From Desulfosporosinus acidiphilus SJ4 (GTDB lineage Bacteria > Bacillota > Desulfitobacteriia > Desulfitobacteriales > Desulfitobacteriaceae): a stretch of 64,000 nt of DNA. The position numbers and the translations under genes are program-made. The notes under the pieces are model-generated. The model saw only the letters and a program-made list of their open reading frames with translations, was not told the DNA's origin and made no database searches. The stretch's first letter is position 1. Every line of letters starts with the position of its first letter. Positions 49,822 through 58,564 of the stretch are shown here, one piece after another. The stretch covers positions 1,397,977-1,461,976 of the forward strand of contig NC_018068.1 in the NCBI RefSeq assembly GCF_000255115.2, in the 5' to 3' direction.

Positions 49822-52122
49822 ATGAAAACACTTTTAGTTTTTCCGCCAGGATGGCATCCAAATGGGCCTTATCTTGCCTTACCCATACTTAAGTCTTTCC
49901 TCAAAAATGAGAGAGGAATTTCAGCTGATATCAGAGATCTTAATATTGAATATTTTGATCATATTTTTTCAAAAAACTATATCAAGCAATGCTATGACAA
50001 AATTAAAGCTGAAAACAGGATGAATGATATTTTGAAATTGGTCAGGGAATCTACTCTTTTAATTGAAAAGGCAAAGGAAATAAGTAAATCTCAGAAATTT
50101 TTTAACAGCAATGACAGAAAATTTGCTGTTAATACAATTGCAAATGCATTATATGTAATTAATGAGGCTTTTGAAGGACAAGATCTGAGTTTCAAAAATA
50201 TCGACTTGTATCATAGTAGGTACTCATCCGAAGAAGTAATGAAATCCACAGTAGATAAGCGCCATAATCCTTATATTAATTTTTATGAAAAGGGTATTAT
50301 TCAAGAAATTAACTTGCTTAAGTATAAATTTGTTGGAATCTCAATTAGTGGAAACTCACAAATAATTCCTGCCATTACACTTGCTAGATTAATTAAAAAA
50401 CTTTGCCCATCTGTTACTCATATTTCACTAGGTGGAAATTATATCACGCGAATGGCTTTACGATTCGGAGAAACACATCCATTTTTTGAATTTGTAGATT
50501 CAATATTAGTTTATGATGGAGAAATCTCAATTGGAGATCTTATCGAATCTGTTAAAGATAATAAAACATTCGAAAACATTAATAACCTATATTTTGTTCA
50601 TAAAACATCAAATTTAATAATTAAAAATACGATAGTTGAGACTGACTATATCAATATTTATACACCAGATTTTGATGGCTTCCCACTTGATAAGTACTTC
50701 GTTCCAGAGTTAATTCTACCAATATATAGTTCAAGAAGCTGTTTTTCTAATTGTGCTTTTTGCACAGTTCCAAAAGCAACATCTGGAAAGTATCGGAGTT
50801 TTAAAGTAGATAAAGTTTTCAGTATTATGAGGGAATTAAAGGCAAAGTACGGTGTTAGCATATTTTGTTTTGTTGATGAAACTTTAAACCTTAAAAACAT
50901 GGAAAAACTATGCCAAATGATAATCAATGAACAGGAAGAAATCTATTGGTACGGCGAAACTCGTTTTTCTCCCAATATATCAGAATTGCTATGCGAAAAA
51001 TTGTATAAAGGAGGATGTAGGCAAATTCAATTCGGGTTGGAATCGTATTGCCAAAGGGTTCTTGATAAGATGAAAAAGAATGTCAAGATTGAATGGATTG
51101 AGCCCTCAATTCGTAATTTATATAAAGCACATATCCCTGTTCATTTGTTCTTTTTTACCGGCTTCCCTACAGAAACTTCTGAAGAAGCTTTAACGACGTA
51201 CGCTTTCACTCGCAGAATGCTTGCAGAATCTCGTGAAGAATATCATGTACCCACATCAACGTATGGCTTTGGCCAATTTGGTTTAGAGATTGGTTCTGAT
51301 GTTTGGTTTAATCCAGGTGATTATTTTGTTGAGGTTAAGCCTGTTTCTGGTTTGCAAGATTTAAAGTTGAATGTTGATTACACTGCAAAAGTTGGTTTGA
51401 CACAAGAACAAAGCGAATTACTCGTTAATAAGCAGAAGGGAAATTATCCAATCTTTTCAAGACTTGCGTTCCCACTGCCAAAAGAAGTTGTTCTATCTGA
51501 AAAAGTAAGTGTAATGGATGCAATCTATAAAACGTCTTCAACTGAAGATTATTATAAAGTGAAGTATAGCCACAACTATATTAATAGTCTGGAACATTGT
51601 CATATCGAACTTACTGAACACACTTACATTGTCGAAATAGGCAACAATATCATTTTTTACAATGTTCCAAATAGAAAAACATATAGTGCGCCAATTGCCC
51701 AAATTTCAATGTCAGATATGATACGAAATGGAGAAACAATTTCGGCAATGAAGAATAAATGGTCAGAAGAAGATATTAATTCATACGTTTCTGATTTAGT
51801 GTATTATGGCTTAATCAAAATTCGTGAATCGGCAGAGCCTTATACAGACACAATTGATGAGCATAGGATTGGAATAGTAGAAGATGTCATGTGGGATTAT
51901 GATGACCAATTCGATATGTATATCTGTATGAATCCTCATTCGAATAGTCTAGTGAGGTTAAGTAAGGTTTCTAAAACATTGTTAAGCCTATTTGCAGATT
52001 CTAAACATCTTTCGGAGATTGTTTTAGTACTTCAAGACAATAATATTCGTATTTCTGAAAGTGCAATAAGATTATTAGTTACTAAATGCCTCAAGGAAGA
52101 AATTCTATATCTTATAAAGTAG
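49822..52122 (+). CDS. B12-binding-type radical SAM protein with PqqD/RRE-like C-terminus
   Basis: A 766-residue protein from about ATG 49822. An N-terminal extension leads to a B12-binding-like Rossmann part (about 165-260: FVGISISGNSQIIPAITLAR, ISLGGNYITRM), though no DxHxxG cobalamin motif is seen. The radical SAM domain has CFSNCAFC with cluster Cys307, 311 and 314, then YWYGETRFSP and QFGLES. Two C-terminal segments (about 585-665 and 690-766) resemble PqqD/RRE peptide-binding folds. Together these suggest modification of a ribosomal peptide. It lies under the regulated promoter at 49303. Confidence 0.72.
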   Translation: MKTLLVFPPGWHPNGPYLALPILKSFLKNERGISADIRDLNIEYFDHIFSKNYIKQCYDKIKAENRMNDILKLVRESTLLIEKAKEISKSQKFFNSNDRKFAVNTIANALYVINEAFEGQDLSFKNIDLYHSRYSSEEVMKSTVDKRHNPYINFYEKGIIQEINLLKYKFVGISISGNSQIIPAITLARLIKKLCPSVTHISLGGNYITRMALRFGETHPFFEFVDSILVYDGEISIGDLIESVKDNKTFENINNLYFVHKTSNLIIKNTIVETDYINIYTPDFDGFPLDKYFVPELILPIYSSRSCFSNCAFCTVPKATSGKYRSFKVDKVFSIMRELKAKYGVSIFCFVDETLNLKNMEKLCQMIINEQEEIYWYGETRFSPNISELLCEKLYKGGCRQIQFGLESYCQRVLDKMKKNVKIEWIEPSIRNLYKAHIPVHLFFFTGFPTETSEEALTTYAFTRRMLAESREEYHVPTSTYGFGQFGLEIGSDVWFNPGDYFVEVKPVSGLQDLKLNVDYTAKVGLTQEQSELLVNKQKGNYPIFSRLAFPLPKEVVLSEKVSVMDAIYKTSSTEDYYKVKYSHNYINSLEHCHIELTEHTYIVEIGNNIIFYNVPNRKTYSAPIAQISMSDMIRNGETISAMKNKWSEEDINSYVSDLVYYGLIKIRESAEPYTDTIDEHRIGIVEDVMWDYDDQFDMYICMNPHSNSLVRLSKVSKTLLSLFADSKHLSEIVLVLQDNNIRISESAIRLLVTKCLKEEILYLIK

Positions 52123-52275
52123 CTTATTGTTATAGGTGTAGACTTTTCCTTTTCGTGCAAATGCTTAAGAGGAGAAGTTCTATATATATTACTCAATAAA
52201 CCTACGTTTTATTAGGGTTTATCGAGTTTGCCAATTGGCACAACGCAAATATCTAATCGAAAGGAGGAATTAGGT

Positions 52276-52377
52276 TTGAGTAAAGAAATACTGAAACAAC
52301 TCCAAGAAGAAGCTTTAACCAAGGAAGTCACGGCAGAAGTGTTCGACACATGTTCCAACTCCACTCAGTATGTGTAG
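52276..52377 (+). CDS. 33-aa ORF, candidate RiPP precursor
   Basis: TTG 52276 has an excellent SD, AAAGGAGGAATTAGG. The peptide has an acidic helical leader, MSKEILKQLQEEALTKEVTA, and a C-terminal part EVFDTCSNSTQYV with one Cys. It follows the radical SAM gene by 153 bases and precedes a terminator, so may be in the same transcript. Leader-plus-core form fits a substrate of the radical SAM enzyme; this is inference. It could also be a truncated remnant. Confidence 0.45.
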   Translation: MSKEILKQLQEEALTKEVTAEVFDTCSNSTQYV

Positions 52378-52462
52378 TGACACCAATTGTTTACCAAACT
52401 GAACAATATTCTACAATTAATTTACTTAGAGTGATTAATGCGGAGTGGTAAACAGGATTCTG

Positions 52463-52509
52463 AGCAGAATACATTGACTCGAAAAGGTTAATGTATTCTG
52501 CTTCTTCTT
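52463..52509 (+). terminator. Terminator of the radical SAM operon
   Basis: AGCAGAATACATT (52463-52475) pairs perfectly with AATGTATTCTGCT (52490-52502), followed by TCTTCTTG. Confidence 0.75.
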
Positions 52510-52838
52510 GTTTGAATTTAGAATAATTCGAATTGAATTAAACCTAATTGGGTAAAAATTCTTTCTTTGTTAGACTTTCACGTACTATTTCGGGATAAAA
52601 ATGACAAGGTTCATCCATCTTGTAAGGAAAGGTTAAGACCACGTTTTTATTAAAGAGGCTTATTCAATCTGCCCTTTTCCTTAGGGAGAAAGGCCTAATC
52701 TTTAAATTCCAGGCAGACGCAATGACATCTAAATACCGGGTGTCGGGGCATGCGTGTTGGATCATTTGTCTGAGGATGCGTGATGATGCTTCTCTGAGCA
52801 AAGACAAAAACGGTGCAGGAGTGGAAATACGCAGAAAC
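52510..52838. other. Intergenic stretch without supported genes
   Basis: About 330 bases between the terminator and the ArsR promoter. No ORF with RBS is seen. Confidence 0.35.
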
Positions 52839-52891
52839 TTGACAACAATACTAATTAGATTAAAATCTAATTAGATAGTGATCTAATTAGT
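52839..52891 (+). promoter_or_regulatory. Promoter with triple CTAATTAGAT operator
   Basis: -35 TTGACA (52839-52844), 16 bp, -10 TAAAAT (52861-52866). CTAATTAG cores occur at 52851, 52867 and 52883, forming overlapping palindromes across and beyond the -10. This is the usual layout for autoregulation by an ArsR-type repressor. Confidence 0.7.
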
Positions 52892-52972
52892 TGTTCATAG
52901 AATTATTCTTGGTGATTCTTATACTGAAAATAGGGTGTTGTCAGGGGTTGTAGAAAAAGGAGTGATAAACCA

Positions 52973-53581
52973 TTGCAACTAAATCGAATTATTAATTTTC
53001 ACAAGGCATTATCTGACCCTACACGTATTCGTATTCTGGCAATTTTGGCGAAGGAGCCTCACCATGGTCAGGCCCTTGCTGAACGCCTTGGAATAACCCC
53101 TTCGACGATTACTCACCACATGGCAAGACTTCGCGATGCAGGTCTTGTGAAAACTAGACGAGAGAAGAATACGATTTATTTTTCTTTGGAGGAAATGACA
53201 TTACAACAGGATGCTCAGGCAACGGTAAATGTCATCCTTGAACCAGCAAACAATAGGGTCATGAAAATTGAATGGGAGGCAAGCATTTTAGATAGTCTGG
53301 AAAAAGAACGTGATGGTGTTCTCAGGAATTTCTTTACACCTGATGGTAAACTGAAACAAATTCCTGTTCAGCATAAGAAAAAACGATTTGTTTTGGAACG
53401 GATGTTAGAAGGATTAGTGGTAGGGCGAAAGTATTCGGAAAAAGAGATTAACGAGCACATTAAAACCTTTTATCCTGATTACGCAACCATTCGGCGCGAG
53501 TTCATTATCTACCGATATATGTACCGAGACAATGGGATCTATGAAATGAATCCTCCAGAACTATGGAAAAGAGAGGATTAA
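52973..53581 (+). CDS. ArsR-family regulator with DUF2087 domain
   Basis: A 202-residue protein from TTG 52973 (AAAAAGGAG upstream). Residues 5-75 form a winged helix (HKALSDPTRIRILAILAKEP, ITPSTITHHMARLRDAGLVK). The C-terminal part from about 130 is DUF2087: KLKQIPVQHKKKRFVLERML, YSEKEINEHIKTFYPDYATI, FIIYRYMYRDNGIYEMNP. No metal-binding Cys box, so probably not a metal sensor. Its gene overlaps nearly with an MFS transporter (4-base gap), which it likely controls from the repeated operator upstream. Confidence 0.85.
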   Translation: MQLNRIINFHKALSDPTRIRILAILAKEPHHGQALAERLGITPSTITHHMARLRDAGLVKTRREKNTIYFSLEEMTLQQDAQATVNVILEPANNRVMKIEWEASILDSLEKERDGVLRNFFTPDGKLKQIPVQHKKKRFVLERMLEGLVVGRKYSEKEINEHIKTFYPDYATIRREFIIYRYMYRDNGIYEMNPPELWKRED

Positions 53582-53585
53582 GACA

Positions 53586-54881
53586 GTGTGGGGAAAAGTG
53601 GGTTTAATCCGTGACAATATATTATTCCGACGCATAATTTACGCGGCGTTTGTCAGTTCATTGGGAGATTGGTTTAATAGTATTGCTGTCATAACGTTAG
53701 TTCTAACTCTAACTCATTCTTCTCTTGCTGTGGGAGTGACCTTGGCGATGCGCGTGATTCCATACCTCATCGCGGGTCCGATCGGGGGGGTTCTAAGTGA
53801 CCGATTGCGTAGGACACAGGTGATGATTGCTTGTGACCTTATTCGCTCCGTTTTGGCCCTCGGTTTTTTATTTGTTTTGCGTATGGAAGATATATGGCTT
53901 CTCTATGTATTAAGCACTACTCTCGTATTCTTTTCAGCTTTTTATGGTCCTGCCCGCTCGGCCTATCTTTCGAGCATAGTTAAGAAAGAAAATATCGGCA
54001 TTGCCAGTTCTATTACGACTGGGCTTAATGGCATTGCCATGATTTTGGGATTTAGCTTGGCTGGAATTACTATTGCGGAGTTTGGCGTTTCGATTGCCTT
54101 TGTGTTCAATGCGTTCTCCTTTATCTTTTCAGCTTTCTTTCTTGTAAAAGGCGCTCGTAGTGAATTTGCTCAATATAGGGATTCCGTTATGCCTATCGCT
54201 AAGAGTAAAAATGCAAATGTTGATGTTACGAAGCTAATCGTCAGTTATTGGGCATCCTTTAAAATCGGTGTATACGGAATTACTCGGAATAAACCTGTTG
54301 CATTCGTTGTTTATCTCTTCATGGGTGGGGCGATCGGAGGGGGGGCCATCAATGTTTTAATTTCTGTCATGGTGGATCAGGTGTTTGGTGGAGGGAGCAA
54401 GGGGTTAGGGCTTCTGTATGCTTCGTTGGGGGCCGGAACCATAGTGGGTAGTTTTACAACAGAGCGTTTGTTTAAAGGGAACCATAAACGAATGCAAGCA
54501 ACTGTGGGCTTAACCTTAGTCCTTGAAGCATTGTTTCAGATCTTTTTTGTCAATAGTCCGAACCTTAGTGGAGCGATGCTTGGGCTCATAGGCGTAGGCT
54601 ATGCAAGTGCGTTAAGTAATGCGATGGAACTGACGATTATCGCTTCCTTAACGCCAAATGAGATACAGGGAAGAGTTTTTTCTGTATCCGAAACACTGAA
54701 AGCAACCCTTCTTGGGATATCCATGATGCTCGTTGGGTTGTTAACGAGTAGGGTTGCTCCTCAACATGTAGGTGATTTAGGAGCAATAATAATTTTTTGT
54801 TCTGGTCTACTCTATACTTTGATGTATAAATCGTATAAACGTAAAGATGTTGAAGTTATTCAGGGTTCTAATAAGATTTGA
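53586..54881 (+). CDS. MFS transporter (MFS_3-like exporter)
   Basis: A 431-residue protein from GTG 53586 (GAGAGGA upstream). Twelve hydrophobic segments; the motif A region reads GPIGGVLSDRLRRTQVMI near residue 62, as in drug exporters of the enterobactin/macrolide type (MFS_3). The preceding ArsR-DUF2087 gene is almost contiguous, making a regulator-exporter pair. Substrate unknown; it could export a product of the radical SAM locus 1.5 kb upstream or an unrelated compound. Confidence 0.85.
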   Translation: MWGKVGLIRDNILFRRIIYAAFVSSLGDWFNSIAVITLVLTLTHSSLAVGVTLAMRVIPYLIAGPIGGVLSDRLRRTQVMIACDLIRSVLALGFLFVLRMEDIWLLYVLSTTLVFFSAFYGPARSAYLSSIVKKENIGIASSITTGLNGIAMILGFSLAGITIAEFGVSIAFVFNAFSFIFSAFFLVKGARSEFAQYRDSVMPIAKSKNANVDVTKLIVSYWASFKIGVYGITRNKPVAFVVYLFMGGAIGGGAINVLISVMVDQVFGGGSKGLGLLYASLGAGTIVGSFTTERLFKGNHKRMQATVGLTLVLEALFQIFFVNSPNLSGAMLGLIGVGYASALSNAMELTIIASLTPNEIQGRVFSVSETLKATLLGISMMLVGLLTSRVAPQHVGDLGAIIIFCSGLLYTLMYKSYKRKDVEVIQGSNKI

Positions 54882-55118
54882 GGGAAATAAAGATATGGAT
54901 GGTCTTTGATCTATAAGCAAACTTTACTGGTCGTTGATAGAAGCTTAGCAAAATTTATTTTTTGCGACCACTGACTAATCTATTTATGTTGGTTTGACAT
55001 AATTCCCTTTCCGAATTTTGTTGGCAATATATAGAGAAGAGATTAGGAAATGGTCACAGTAATTATGTAATATTTGAAGGAAAACAATAAACAATTTAAA
55101 ATTAAGGAGACTGTATTT
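54882..55118. other. Intergenic gap
   Basis: AT-rich; no gene. It holds the upstream region of the methyltransferase-like gene; a TTG at 55074 in frame lacks a good RBS. Confidence 0.35.
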
Positions 55119-55778
55119 GTGCAAAATGATATTAAGGTAATCGAACGCTGCATAACTCAAAGGGGAGAACTACAATTACAAAAACGTAATCAAGATTATG
55201 AAATAATAAGCAATGGAGTATTCTTAATGTCAACGTACAATGGTGATTCTGAACGGAAATTGGTTTCCATGGCTTTAAAATTCTCATCCAATCCACAAAA
55301 AGTTTTAGTTGCGGGTTTAGGTGTAGGTTATTCTCTTCAAGAAATGCTTGATGAAACTGAAGTTAAAGAAGTTGTAGTACTTGAACTTGAGGCAAAGATC
55401 ATTGAATGGAATTATAATTATTTTTCTCCACTAATGGGTAATTATTTAAAGGATTCTCGGATTCGGATTATACAACAGGACTTACTGACCTGGCTAGATT
55501 CTGCCGAAGACAAATTTGATACCGTTTGTATAGATATTGATAATGGTCCTGAGTGGACTGTTATGGAATCTAATTGCCGTTTATACACTGAAAAAGGTCT
55601 ATATTCACTTTCTAAGATTCTTAATCCATATGGAGTAGTTTCATTTTGGAGTTCTTCGTCATCAGTAAATTTTCATAATCGCTTAAAGCAATACTTTTGT
55701 AATGTAAAGGAATATCAAGTTCAAAGTATGCGTGGGGCCCCAGACTACATTTATCTCGGGCAAAATTATAAACGATAA
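55119..55778 (+). CDS. Spermidine-synthase-like SAM-dependent methyltransferase
   Basis: A 219-residue protein; GTG 55119 is chosen because AAGGAG lies nine bases upstream. It has a Rossmann core: VLVAGLGVGYSLQEMLDETE (motif I), VVVLELEAKIIEWNY (acidic loop), DSRIRIIQQDLLTWL and DTVCIDIDNGPEW, in the order found in spermidine synthases. The aminopropyltransferase acid D-T-D pattern is partly replaced by DIDNGPEW. It may be a methyltransferase or a polyamine enzyme. The substrate is unknown. Confidence 0.7.
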   Translation: MQNDIKVIERCITQRGELQLQKRNQDYEIISNGVFLMSTYNGDSERKLVSMALKFSSNPQKVLVAGLGVGYSLQEMLDETEVKEVVVLELEAKIIEWNYNYFSPLMGNYLKDSRIRIIQQDLLTWLDSAEDKFDTVCIDIDNGPEWTVMESNCRLYTEKGLYSLSKILNPYGVVSFWSSSSSVNFHNRLKQYFCNVKEYQVQSMRGAPDYIYLGQNYKR

Positions 55779-55850
55779 TCACTAATCAATAATCAAAAAG
55801 TGGATGCGGGAATGTTAATAGAAAAATACAGTGTAACCTTGAATTGGAAT

Positions 55851-55951
55851 TAGGTCGTAGAATATTGTATTCTAAGACGCAAAGTGGTATAGTTATGTCG
55901 TAGAATAATAAAAAAGGACTCTGAAAAAGGGCAGTTTTATATGTCGTAGAA
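55851..55951 (+). repeat. Three direct repeats of TATGTCGTAGAA before a tyrosine recombinase
   Basis: Copies at 55851-55862 (TAGGTCGTAGAA), 55894-55905 and 55940-55951 (both TATGTCGTAGAA), spaced 43 and 46 bp, with a weaker match near 55975. Regular spacing in front of the integrase gene suggests recombinase arm-binding or regulatory sites. Confidence 0.7.
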
Positions 55952-55989
55952 CACAAAGAACTTTATGAGAGAAGGCCATAGAAGATAAT

Positions 55990-56871
55990 ATGACAGATTA
56001 TATTGAGAGGTTTTTAGATAATTGTAATGTCTCTGAGGCATCCATAAAAAGCTATAATTATGTGCTCCGGCGATTTCAAAAATGGGTGGAAGGGACAACG
56101 GGTGATCCTTTTTCTCCTGAACAATTAAGTAAAATGCTTATTGAAGACTATAAGCAATCCATAAGGGAAAAGTCCCCAACCTACATCACTAAGAATCTAG
56201 TCGTCATAAAGATGTTTACGTTATGGGCGTACGATAAACAAATGATTGATTATGATCCGGCTCATTCGATCAAGTTTCCGGAACAAGTGGATCCAGGCCC
56301 AAAATGGTTAAGTCCTGGAGAGAGAAAGAAACTGATCAATTATCTTTATCGCGGAGACGTGGATCGTCGGATTATTCTCTTGGTCGTTTTAAGTCTTTCG
56401 GCGGGATTAAGAGCCGAAGAGGTTACGGAAATCAAGAATGAACATATAAAGGCTATGGCTACGAAGGGAACTCTTGAAGTGTTTGGAAAAGGTGATAAAC
56501 GAAGAATCGTTCCTTTAAATAAGAATGTCATTGAGGCTATCCGGAATTACTGGCAGGACTATCCGGACCGGCGCAAGGGATATCTATTTACGAACTTAAG
56601 GAAAGGCACAAAATTAACGACCCGTGCCATTCAATATATCATGCAGGATCTTCAGGAAATCCTTAAGTTCGAAGAACCCTTGACGTATCACCGGTTAAGA
56701 CACACTTGTTTTAAAAAGATGGCGGATGACGGAGAACCCCTTGATCGTATTGCCCGAATTGCCGGGCATATGAAGAAAAATGGACGCCCAAACCTTGACA
56801 CAACGGTGATTTACACAAAGCCCAATCTTGATGATCTACAAGAGGTCGTTCGCAGGCAGGAGTGGGATTGA
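55990..56871 (+). CDS. Tyrosine recombinase (XerC/D-like integrase)
   Basis: A 293-residue protein. Residues 1-85 form the core-binding SAM-like domain (NVSEASIKSYNYVLRRFQKW). The catalytic domain has Arg in LSAGLRAEEV near 139, Lys in VFGKGDKRRIVPL, HRLRHT near 237, GHMKKNGRPN with the second His, and the nucleophile Tyr in TTVIYTKPN near 276. All catalytic residues are present. The regular direct repeats just upstream may be its sites. No adjacent excisionase is visible. Confidence 0.9.
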   Translation: MTDYIERFLDNCNVSEASIKSYNYVLRRFQKWVEGTTGDPFSPEQLSKMLIEDYKQSIREKSPTYITKNLVVIKMFTLWAYDKQMIDYDPAHSIKFPEQVDPGPKWLSPGERKKLINYLYRGDVDRRIILLVVLSLSAGLRAEEVTEIKNEHIKAMATKGTLEVFGKGDKRRIVPLNKNVIEAIRNYWQDYPDRRKGYLFTNLRKGTKLTTRAIQYIMQDLQEILKFEEPLTYHRLRHTCFKKMADDGEPLDRIARIAGHMKKNGRPNLDTTVIYTKPNLDDLQEVVRRQEWD

Positions 56872-57016
56872 TAAAAAATAGTTCGTTTAATAATGTAGAG
56901 ACTATTATTTCAGCAAAAATACTTAGCACGAATAAGCAAGAGAATGTCTTTTGAATGGCTTATAATGTTTTTTAAAGCTATGAATTCTGGAACCAAGAAG
57001 GGAGTCCTAAAAGTTT

Positions 57017-57709
57017 ATGAGGTATGAGAATCTTCCGGAGTTTATCCGTTATCACGTTGAAAAATCTGAGTTGCCGCCGGAGATCCCGGATGTCGTGTCA
57101 TACGATAAGGACTTACGTGAATGGCATAACAGCAAAGTTTCAATGAAATGTCACTCACTAACCTTATACTATCCATTCAATGGAGGTTACATCGCAGAGC
57201 TTTTAATTTGGGAGTTCCCTTTAGGTGATGGTGAAAATCTTAAAGATACTACGAGGTGTGAAATTAAGTCGATCATTTCCAGTAAGCGGATTGCTGAATT
57301 ATTTAACTTAAGCTCTAGGTTTTCAGACGATGTCTTAAAAAATCGAGAGTATCGACCGAAATTATACTTTACCGATCCCCAGCACGAAGAACTATTTAAG
57401 AAGTATCGTGAAAAATTTCCAGACCGATGGGACTATCATGCGCTCATTTACATACTGACATCCTCACAAGGGATGCGTGAGGTCATTCTAATTGATGACG
57501 AAGGTCCGGATTGGGAGGTAATGGACCAACGTGCGCAGAGCTTAGGATCACAACACCAAAAGCTCTATGAGTTTTCAAAAAATATTATCGGCCGAAGTGA
57601 TAGTTTTGACTTTGGAAAAGCAGTATTTATCTGGCCTCAAGATATATGGCCGATAGTTAATGAGGCCATCCAGATCTGTCGCGGTAAAGGGAAGACATAT
57701 GGAAAATAA
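57017..57709 (+). CDS. Hypothetical protein near the tyrosine recombinase
   Basis: A 230-residue soluble protein from ATG 57017 with GGGAG upstream. It has mixed helix and strand with no transmembrane segment, and several aromatic and acidic patches (VILIDDEGPDWEVMDQRAQS, AVFIWPQDIWPIVNEA). No family recognised. It may be cargo of the element carrying the recombinase. Confidence 0.5.
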   Translation: MRYENLPEFIRYHVEKSELPPEIPDVVSYDKDLREWHNSKVSMKCHSLTLYYPFNGGYIAELLIWEFPLGDGENLKDTTRCEIKSIISSKRIAELFNLSSRFSDDVLKNREYRPKLYFTDPQHEELFKKYREKFPDRWDYHALIYILTSSQGMREVILIDDEGPDWEVMDQRAQSLGSQHQKLYEFSKNIIGRSDSFDFGKAVFIWPQDIWPIVNEAIQICRGKGKTYGK

Positions 57710-57780
57710 GAATTACTTAAAAACGTATACAAAAGCTTTCTTCAAGAGAAAAGATAAATCTTTTGAAAGGGGGCATAAGA

Positions 57781-58215
57781 ATTACGAGTATTGAAACCAA
57801 GCTCCTACATCGTTTGGAGCATTTAGACGAAGGACAAAAAAACGAGTTGTTAGAGTTTGCGGATGGATTAATAAAGAGTAAGGGGCTGCCGCCAGTCCAA
57901 GATGTTTTAAGCCTAGAAGATATTAAGAATACCATTGTACCTTATTGTACGGAGTACCCTATCAGAAAAATAGGTATTTTTGGGTCTTATGCTAGGGGCG
58001 AGGCAGATGAGGAAAGCGATATTGATTTGGTCATAGAATTTGACGGTGAAATAGGGCTATTGGCATTTTCGGGACTTAAAGCTCGTTTAGAAACCTCGCT
58101 GAAAAGAAAGGTCGATTTGGCAGAGCCTGTAACGATGTTTGAACGTATCCGGACCAATATGGAGAAGGAGGTTATTGTAATCTATGAAAAAAACAATAAC
58201 GATACTTGTTCATAG
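57781..58215 (+). CDS. MNT-type nucleotidyltransferase (antitoxin of an MNT-HEPN pair)
   Basis: About 144 residues. The core FGSYARGEADEESDIDLVIE has the GSxxxGxxxxxSDxD signature of minimal nucleotidyltransferases, with both metal-binding Asp residues. An N-terminal helical part (LLHRLEHLDEGQKNELLEF) precedes it. The start is odd: AAAGGGGG sits seven bases before ATT 57781, where a methionine would be expected, while TTG 57763 has no RBS. MNT proteins AMPylate and neutralise HEPN RNases; here the HEPN gene downstream is broken. Confidence 0.75.
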   Translation: MTSIETKLLHRLEHLDEGQKNELLEFADGLIKSKGLPPVQDVLSLEDIKNTIVPYCTEYPIRKIGIFGSYARGEADEESDIDLVIEFDGEIGLLAFSGLKARLETSLKRKVDLAEPVTMFERIRTNMEKEVIVIYEKNNNDTCS

Positions 58216-58459
58216 AAATGGCATTAAATGAAATTAACGATATTGCATCGTATTGCGCGGGCGTCTCAGAGGAAAGATTCAAAACCAAAAGCTTTATTCC
58301 TTACGATCTAGAATATTGGTAATTACTGTTCTAAAATTTCCAATGAAATCAAAAGGGCTAATAAGCCACATTGACTGGATAAATATAAGGGGCTTGTGTA
58401 ATGTCATCGCTGATAAATACGGCAAAGTCCCAATGTCTCGGGTTTGGTCAATAGTTTAG
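58183..58459 (+). pseudogene. HEPN toxin gene, frameshifted and with lost catalytic residues
   Basis: Fragments EMALNEINDIASYCAGVSEE and NYCSKISNEIKRANK lie in different frames. The last one is HIDWINIRGLCNVIADKYGK then VPMSRVW. In active HEPN toxins this region is GLRNxxxH; here Arg is Cys and His is Asp. The toxin is therefore doubly dead: shifted and missing its RNase motif. Confidence 0.75.
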
Positions 58460-58564
58460 AATGATCTGTCGCAAATGGGATATAACCTTAGAGTATTTTG
58501 ACAACGAGAGGTTGATTTTGTGGGAATGTTCTTTAGTAATCAGTGAAAGGTTGGTGTATGAACC

